From the NCBI GenBank assembly GCA_000310025.1, contig FN648707.1:94765-158764 (forward strand): DNA of 64,000 bases, written 5' to 3'. The position numbers and the translations under genes were made by a program. The notes below the pieces were generated by a model, which did no database searches, was not told where the DNA came from, and was given only the letters and a program-made list of their open reading frames with translations. Source of the DNA: Ectocarpus siliculosus. Its lineage: Eukaryota > Sar > Phaeophyceae > Ectocarpales > Ectocarpaceae. Of this stretch, positions 57,301-64,000 are shown piece by piece (the stretch's first letter is position 1; each line of letters begins with the position of its first letter).

Positions 57301-59259
57301 CCTGCTTGTAGTCGAGCTTTGAAAATCGGTGTGTGTGGGGGGTGATATCTTCTTCTGCGGCCTGACAGCCATTCCTCTATCCGCCAGTGCGCAAGATACT
57401 GAGTGAGTGTGAGTACTGTGCACACTCAATGTGTACGAGATCAATCGAACACCCTGCAGCTTGCAGTTTGTCGACAGGTCTGGGGCGTCGAGACCTCTTT
57501 TGGTGGTACCTTATAAAAAAAGTCTACCCATTACGCCCGAACCTTGAGTATATGTATATTCTCTCAGCAAGCTCGCATACACTCTTCGCTCCACACGGAG
57601 TACAGTTGTTCTCCAAGCATCGTTGGTCATGTCCACCTACGAGTCCAACGCCACTACAACGCTCGTCGCCTGCCGCCCACCAACAACCCCCCGTTACCAA
57701 GACGTGCGCGCGCATCCACTTCGTGGACTCGATGGGATGCATCCCTATGAAACGTTGTTCCGCCATGTGCCGTAGCAGAGACCAAGCGCAAAACCTCACA
57801 CGCGTTAACCCACAGACAACCTGAAGAAGGTTGTGTGTTTCTTCCCATCTTTCAGATCAGATTGCTGCCTCAAGCCCGAGCGTCTTGGTCGCCCGCGCTC
57901 CCGCCCCCCGTGGTGCAGATGCGCCCTTGCCCTCATCTAGTTCGCACGTTTCCACCCCCCCCGCGAGAGTTATGCCCCTCTGCCGAGCAGTGTCTCTCAA
58001 CAATTCTTCGCAGGGACGGGCAAGAGAGAGATCGAAGCGGTTGATGTCCGCGACGGTCTTTTCGGTGGAGCCAAGTGCAAACGGGGACGCTGCAGGGCCA
58101 TGCGCTGCTACAACCAAGTCAAACCAGCAGCACCGTCCTGACCCCCCAAACCTGCAGCTACTTTCTTTTTGCCCCACGCTCAGGAATAAATATGGGGGAA
58201 AATCTCGAAGTGGACACCCATCCATCACCTACCCATCGTTGAGAGCACTCGTATCCCCAAGATCCATACCTAGAAAGTACCACACACACAATACCACACT
58301 TCCGAGAATCGGGGGCACTCACAACGGCAGGCAAGCGTTCTCGACAACTGCAGAGGGTCGTTCGGAAGTCTGGTGGCGAAACTACAGATGCTTTCTCTTG
58401 GTAAGCAAAAACCAACCCGTTCTGCAAGCCCACACCACGGGAATCGCCCATGACTTCGACCATGCCTTGTTGCTTCAAGGATGCGGCATGCGTTGAAGAG
58501 AGGTGGAAGCTCAGAACCTCCACCACAGACACGTCTGTCAACTCCACACACCATCATCACCGTCATGATACAACTGAAGGTTGATGCTACGTACAGCTTG
58601 CACAGGGATCAGGTGACCACCACCTACACCCACACGCTTCCGCTCGGGAGGGACATGCTGAAGAGTCATGCATTTGGTCGCGGTTGTTGGTGAAGCTCCC
58701 GAATCGACTAAGTAAGCCGCCTCAACACCAACCTTGACTCCTACTCTACCAAAAGACGCACACCGGGGTGAGACTTGCCTCGCGGCACCGATGGGCCGAG
58801 CAGAGGTGGAGGTATCCCGAGGGTGGAGGCGAACCAGGACTCCTGCGAGTATATCTAACACACCCACGAGCTGAGACTTGCTTGTATAGCCTGCTATTTG
58901 GACGAGAAATCAGACTATGGACCATCTAGAACGCAGACATGTTTGCATATTACCCTCGAGCACCAAAACCTGCACGCCAAGAACAGTACGCCACTCACCA
59001 CGAGCAAGAAGCGACCAACTCTACACACGGACGGTTGAACCCGACATTTCCGTGGAAAAGAACAATATGCCGCCTCTGTCCGTCGCCCAACAACGACATT
59101 CCTCGGCATTGGACAAAAAACCGAAGCACACAATATCTTGCCCTCTACCCTACGGCACGGGAGCCCTCCCGCACAAGCAAACGGTAACTTCAACCTCAAC
59201 CCTTCCTTCAGCTTTCGCACGCCAGGAAAAACCTGGAGATCACTCCACGCAGGGACCAA
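54356..59259. other. Gene-poor region between convergent 7TM copies 3 and 4
   Basis: About 4.9 kb in which I see no recognisable gene. An open frame at 57831-58496 (+, 221 codons) overlaps a 123-codon minus-strand frame at 57857-58228; neither shows a known domain and the overlap suggests compositional openness. Other contents: a GTT microsatellite at 55535-55555, nested GCCCATG palindromes at 56350-56398, and TACAGCAGTA near 56592. Confidence 0.45.
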
Positions 59260-61682
59260 TCAATCGGACTGCGACGTACGGCTGGCGGTGGAAGATTCGT
59301 TCGGGCGGGCTTGTCCCCGTCCGATGGAGGGGGCGCGCGGATTTCTCGAGCTTCGCTTGGTCAACCGGTTGAAACTCCGAAGGCCGTTGCTGCTTGACCC
59401 AGAGTTGCTCGAGCCACGGGATCCCGTTCCATGCACGATGGGATCAGAGGAAGGCGAGCCGCCGCGCTCATCCACTTGTCTTGCCGGTGCCCCAAGGACA
59501 CCGTAGAGGACGATGGTATCCAGTGCGATATGAATGTGACGAGCAATCCATGATATCATGAAGAGGTAAAGGCTTGACAGCAAAACAGAGAGACACAAGG
59601 GATTGCGAGCCCGAGGAAACCAAGGGGGGGGGGGGGGAGGGGGCGTTGGACGGCGCGCGGGGGGAGAGTCATGCTGCTGGTGGATCCAGCCGTCACTCAA
59701 TGATGGGCAGCGACTACTAGCAACATGTCTACCGAAGACTGGTGGGAGAGGATGATCTCCTGTGTCAATACCTACGGTGCACGCAGATACATACAGTACC
59801 GCCTGTGGGAAAATGTAGCGATTAGGTTTAAAAGTCGTGATGGTTGGTTATCAGGAAGTGGGTTCATGTGAAACGTGTAGAGCAGAGGAGTGCGGCGTGA
59901 CTACGACGGATGCCTTGGATGCCTCGTGTCAGTCAAGAACAATGAGAGTGGTGTGGTGTGTTTTCCAACGGTCTTTCATCTCTATGACTAGGAAACAATC
60001 AAGAGGGCTCTTCAGAGAAAAAAAACACCCTTGCGGTTGACGCGGGTTCCACACCCCGCAGAAATAATACAAATGGGAAGGGGCGCATTTGACAGCCGCG
60101 TGGATGTCATCTGGCGGGACGACTATTTCGCCTACAGAATAGCTGAGTCACCACTGAGGATTGCTGGCGGTTCGGCTGATGGCGAACGTGCCTTGCAGTA
60201 GTGCCACCCCACTGATAAGACACAGCTTCGGCGCCACACACCTTTCTGTAAAGCAGCGAAACAACCTTGATTTAAGACAGGTCAACCGTAGCACGTATTG
60301 ACAGTGCGATATGCCATGGCTCCACCCAACCACACGCTCGTTGCCTTGACCCCTTGGAGGTAGAACAATGCTCGGCGGTATTGCTGGTCTCTTCGTTTCG
60401 CCCTGAACGCTAGATACAGCGTGAAGCCCATGATACAACCATCTCCTGGTGGTCAAGTTTCTGTCATTTGTTGTCTCGCATAGCATGACCACACTCACTG
60501 CTGAGGCGAACCGACGATGTAGATCGTGCCGCACACGCCGACAGCCAAATTTACGATGATGCCGATGAGGGTCAGGCCAAAGTAATAGCGGATGCGGGCG
60601 TGCATCTTCCAGCACTCCTTGACCTCAGTCATCCGGAACAGCAGTAGCCAGACCGCGATGGCGAACATGCAGATGCCGACGAAGAACTCGAGGAAGAAGC
60701 CGGCGATGAACATCCATTCGTTTGTTCGCTGCATCGATCACCCTTCGCCAGACGCGATGATTGAACCAATACAGCGTGCCACACATCGGCACCACAGATG
60801 AAACTGTGAGACTCAACTCCATGTTGTGGTTGAATGAAGAGATAAAATGTGAGCCCGGTAGCCCGACGGAGCCATTTTCGTAAGAGGACCTCCAGCGCTA
60901 CACGCAACAATGGTGATCCGTGCATTGCAATGTTATAGTACATTCATGTGGCCACCTTGTTGGCCAAAATGCGACCTCATGGGCGTGTCGTCAAACCTTG
61001 TCTCCGTTTGTCGTGAAGAAGTAGGTGGCGGTGAGTATGATGGTTTCCCCGAACGTGGCGGATGGCGCAGCGATTCCGATGGAGAGCACGATGGAGAGGA
61101 ATATCACCGGGGGCGAGCTGAGGCTCTTGACAAGAGACAGTGTTCGGTGAGCCTTCATCCACACGGTGGGTTGACGAGAGGGGTGGAAGGACACAGGCAG
61201 AGAGAGGAGATGGAAGAAGAGAGGTCACATGGTCAGTGGTTCGGCGAAAGACCATGAGCAGAGGTTCACTACGGCAGAAAGGCGTGAAGAGGCTTCGTTG
61301 GGTTGGTGGTGTCTGGGAGCGATATTCAGGTGTAACGCTGGGGGGAAGCACTACATACAACTGGAGTACGCGTATCCGACCTGTTCACACAAAGGAAAAA
61401 CCATGCGTGTGCGTTTTCCACATATTCTTCTTGCGGCATTTTCGTGGTGGTCATCACGCAGCAAGCAACAGTACGCAGTTGCAAAGACTACTCTGCTTGC
61501 TTACCATGACGATGGGGGCGAGGTTGACACAGATGGCGAGGTTGGTGATCGCCAGCATGTACCTCGAAGCCAACTCGAGAAACATGATGGCTTTATTACG
61601 TGCTCCAGGCTTGATCCCGCCCAGCAGATCGATATCATGGTTGACAGTGTGTGTCACGACCAGAAGCTGAAAGAGCAGACCA
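59260..61682 (-). CDS. Seven-transmembrane-like family, copy 4 (exons 2-5; exon 1 not in window)
   Basis: Exons on the minus strand: 61682-61505 (exon 2, 178 nt), 61152-60997 (156), 60728-60499 (230) and 59572-59260 (313, with stop). Phases agree with the other copies. Cores in exons 3-5 are intact: SLSSPPVIFLSIVLSIGIAA, FFVGICMFAIAVWLLLFRMT, KMHARIRYYFGLTLIGIIVN and HIALDTIVLYGVLGAPARQV, with a Ser/Arg-rich tail. Exon 2 begins (SGLLFQLLVV) and ends (YMLAITNLAICVNLAPIVM) normally, but the middle reads THTVNHDIDLLGGIKPGARN instead of the conserved TMISVCWAG segment because of two compensating frameshifts. Exon 1 was not found in 61683-64000 and is probably upstream, beyond the window, since other copies have first introns of 2.0-4.4 kb. 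It is either a diverging gene or an early pseudogene. Confidence 0.75.
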
Positions 61683-62395
61683 CTGATTTGTAGACAAGCA
61701 GGGACAGCGGCCGGTAGCACATCGTCGGGGTTCAACACTTGCCAGGCACGAGACGGGAAAAACAACGATGTTGCAACCGCAAACCTATCCCAAAAACACT
61801 CCGTCGTAAGCATGAGCGTATGACATGGGACTCAAGAAGAAGGTGGGTCTGCGTAAGAGCACGACCAGCCGACACATCCGCCAACGGATATCCGGAATAC
61901 CTACAAGCTGGGCACCCGAAGTTACCCCCAAGCACTTGTCCGCGAACAGATGGTGGGCGGCTTGTAGGTATTTATTCGGCATACCGTTTTGGTCATGGCT
62001 CCACTAGGATAGTGAAGCCGCCACTCTTTGGAGGTGTGATGCTTGTTTAGATGTGGGATACCCATGACGCTCATGTGCCTGCGTAACGTAGGAAGATGAC
62101 GACACACGCATGCCAGCGTTATCTCGACGTCCGTGGTTTAAGATTGCATCAAGAACTCGTAAGTGATAACGGGAATAGCGATACTCTCTTGAGACCACCC
62201 TAGACGACATCTATAGGAGTAGGATGGGAGGTTGGGTTGTCCAGTGCGTCCTGGGTTGAAACTATGCAACATGGTTGACGGTCCCGCGTACATTCTAGCA
62301 TAGTTACCCGTGTAAAAACTTGGTATACATGCATCTGTTCCAGGCTCCACCACTACAGTAGGCGCCCGCGCTAAAGAACCTCTTTTGAAGTGTTG

Positions 62396-62535
62396 GCTGA
62401 GGCTGGGGTTCTTACTGGATTCCTAGGGTCATGCTACGATTGCCCGCTATACAGGTTATGGTGGAGGGGATCTTAACCAAAATGGTGCTATAGTTCTTAG
62501 GTTTGTGATTTCGAGGCTATATCGATTTCTTGGCT
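62396..62535 (+). repeat. Dispersed repeat, second copy (see 34498)
   Basis: It shares GAGGCTGGGGTTCTTA, AGGGTCATGCTACGA, AATGGTGCT and AGTTCTT, in order, with 34498-34626, with small indels between. No coding capacity and no clear ends. Confidence 0.75.
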
Positions 62536-63814
62536 GCCAACTGTACTGGAGCATCAGCAGCAACAGCGCACCTCGCTCCTCGGCTCCTTTTTTCCACACG
62601 CGAGATGTGGAATAATTGCAGCATACATCTACACAGCGTCGTCATGGCGGTTATGTACGTCCATCTCAGTCAGTAAGGAGTGCGAGAGAGGAAACAACAG
62701 ACGATGCGGATGGACGGTCGATGTCCTACTGTACGTGTACTACAAAAAAACAGATGCTTTTTCAAAACCTGGGTGGGACATCTACGAAATGCCATGTATC
62801 AATAGAAATGTCTCTTCACAATCGAACCACCTACAGCACACATTATGGGTATGCGTGGGGAATGGCATGGCCCGTGCAAACCTGGCGGTGAACATGCCTG
62901 GAGCTAGTACGGGGACAAGGATAGCATCACGTGGGCTTGTTTGGCAAAACATATTTGTTCTGCTCGGAATCGTGGGTCGAGCGGGAGCGTTGGGTTCCAT
63001 GCATCGATCGATCGCCGTTTTCCGACATGTCACCAGCTGCCAAAGTCTGACTGTTGGGGGACCTTGTTCTGGTTTTGCTCATTTCTCGGTCCTTTTATTT
63101 CTCTTCTGCGTTTCATAAGACGCCCTCTGTTGGGTTTGTATTTTTCAGTCTGTGTCCACGGAAGGCTTCCGCGCGAATTGGACCCGTACTGACGTACTAT
63201 GCGGACGTTAGAAGGCACTGAACAGAGATCGGAACGTTGTTCTCCGTAACATCTTCTGTCATAGGCCCCCCCTCCCAAGTCGCCCGAAGAGTTGTTAAAA
63301 CGTCGTGGTAGCCCCGGAGGGTCAACTCGTCCTTGTAGCGCCCCCCTACACTAGCCCAAGGGGCGGTAATTTTTCGCCGAAGTCGCTGATGGAGGGGAAC
63401 AAGTTTGACTCCGGCACAGCGCACGCACCCCCACATACCATGAGCAGTACTACGGTACGAACTTAAAACATGAGAGTGAGAGCCACAATAGCTGGGTACA
63501 GTAGCGGCAAAGAACCCCGCTAGCCGACCATCCACGCATGGACATTAATATACAAACGTGCACACGAAGACGCGCTGAGTAAACCAAAATGGTTCTAAAC
63601 ACATGACACGAGGTTTCTTGAGGCCGATCTCCCACAATACTGGCAGTTTTGCTATAGCGCATGGGCTGCCCATCAGCCGTCCATGGGTGGGCCCGTGAGA
63701 AGCCCATGAACTGCCCACGAAGTGCCCACCGTGAGCACTTCAACCTGGAAATCGCCACGGAATATCAACCTACAACTCAGCCAGCGCCAACCTAGCCCGT
63801 GTCATGTGGGCTTG

Positions 63815-63832
63815 GGGTTAGGGTTAGGGTTA
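63815..63832 (+). repeat. Interstitial telomere-type repeat, three GGGTTA units
   Basis: Three perfect consecutive GGGTTA units occur here, the vertebrate-type telomere unit also used by brown algae. Three units may arise by chance or mark an old repaired break. Confidence 0.75.
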
Positions 63833-64000
63833 ACGATAGGGCTAATAACCGTTTTAATGCCCATTCCCAAGCAGTAAAGCCCATTTTTTAGCAATGCACT
63901 GGTTCCGGTTGAAGGGCACTCGTTGGCCGCTCGCGGGCTGCCCGGGCATCCCCGTGGATTACCAAAACTGGTACAAAGGTTGTGAGACCCCTTGAGGCGA

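Larger units (their letters stand above)
61683..64000. other. Right-edge region, probable intron 1 / 5' flank of 7TM copy 4
   Basis: No exon is supported on either strand. It contains the dispersed repeat at 62396-62535, GCCCATG-type nested palindromes at 63658-63730, and three telomere-type units at 63815-63832. Confidence 0.45.

Noticed and set aside
57831-58496. 221-codon plus-strand frame and overlapping minus-strand frame as a gene
   Set aside because: No domain, both strands open over the same bases, and low-complexity composition; kept only as part of the intergenic description.

Overview
The window looks like nuclear DNA of a stramenopile alga, most likely a brown alga of the Ectocarpus type. 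This is inferred from gene structure and repeat content, not from a database match. Genes are split by many GT..AG introns, coding is sparse, and a plastid-type sugar-phosphate translocator sits beside mitochondrial and cytosolic genes. The intergenic DNA and introns hold tRNA-derived SINEs, LINE remnants, MITEs, a Tc1/mariner-like transposase gene and a recurrent palindromic motif, TACAGCAGTA. No bacterial operon, CRISPR array or RNA gene was seen.

Layout. 149-378 (+) is the last exon of a triose-phosphate/phosphate translocator. 604-1533 (-) is the 5' half of a COQ5/UbiE-type ubiquinone methyltransferase gene, which stops abruptly at a 22-base G run. 2469-17011 (+) is one large gene of 21 exons whose phases join into a single 1538-residue frame: coiled coils, a Cys-pair module, a long low-complexity linker, an EF-hand pair and an acidic tail. 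18840-21149 (-) is a two-exon LarB homologue (PurE-related, nickel-pincer nucleotide synthesis).

From 22422 to the right edge lies the most interesting part: four paralogues of an unrecognised membrane protein with about seven predicted transmembrane segments. Three are head-to-tail on the + strand (22422-28619, 31619-38478, 46077-54355) and one is inverted (59260 to beyond the window). All use the same five-exon plan with almost constant exon sizes (254, 175, 156-159, 230 and about 310-346 nt) and the same intron phases, while the introns differ in length and have taken in different mobile elements. Copy 3 is interrupted by a 265-base assembly gap. In copy 4 a pair of compensating frameshifts rewrites the otherwise conserved middle of exon 2.

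Between copies 2 and 3 is a two-exon DDE transposase gene (42471-44934) with unusually long spacing between the second Asp and the Glu. The genes do not form an obvious pathway. The common theme of the right two thirds is local duplication of one membrane-protein gene in a repeat-rich region.
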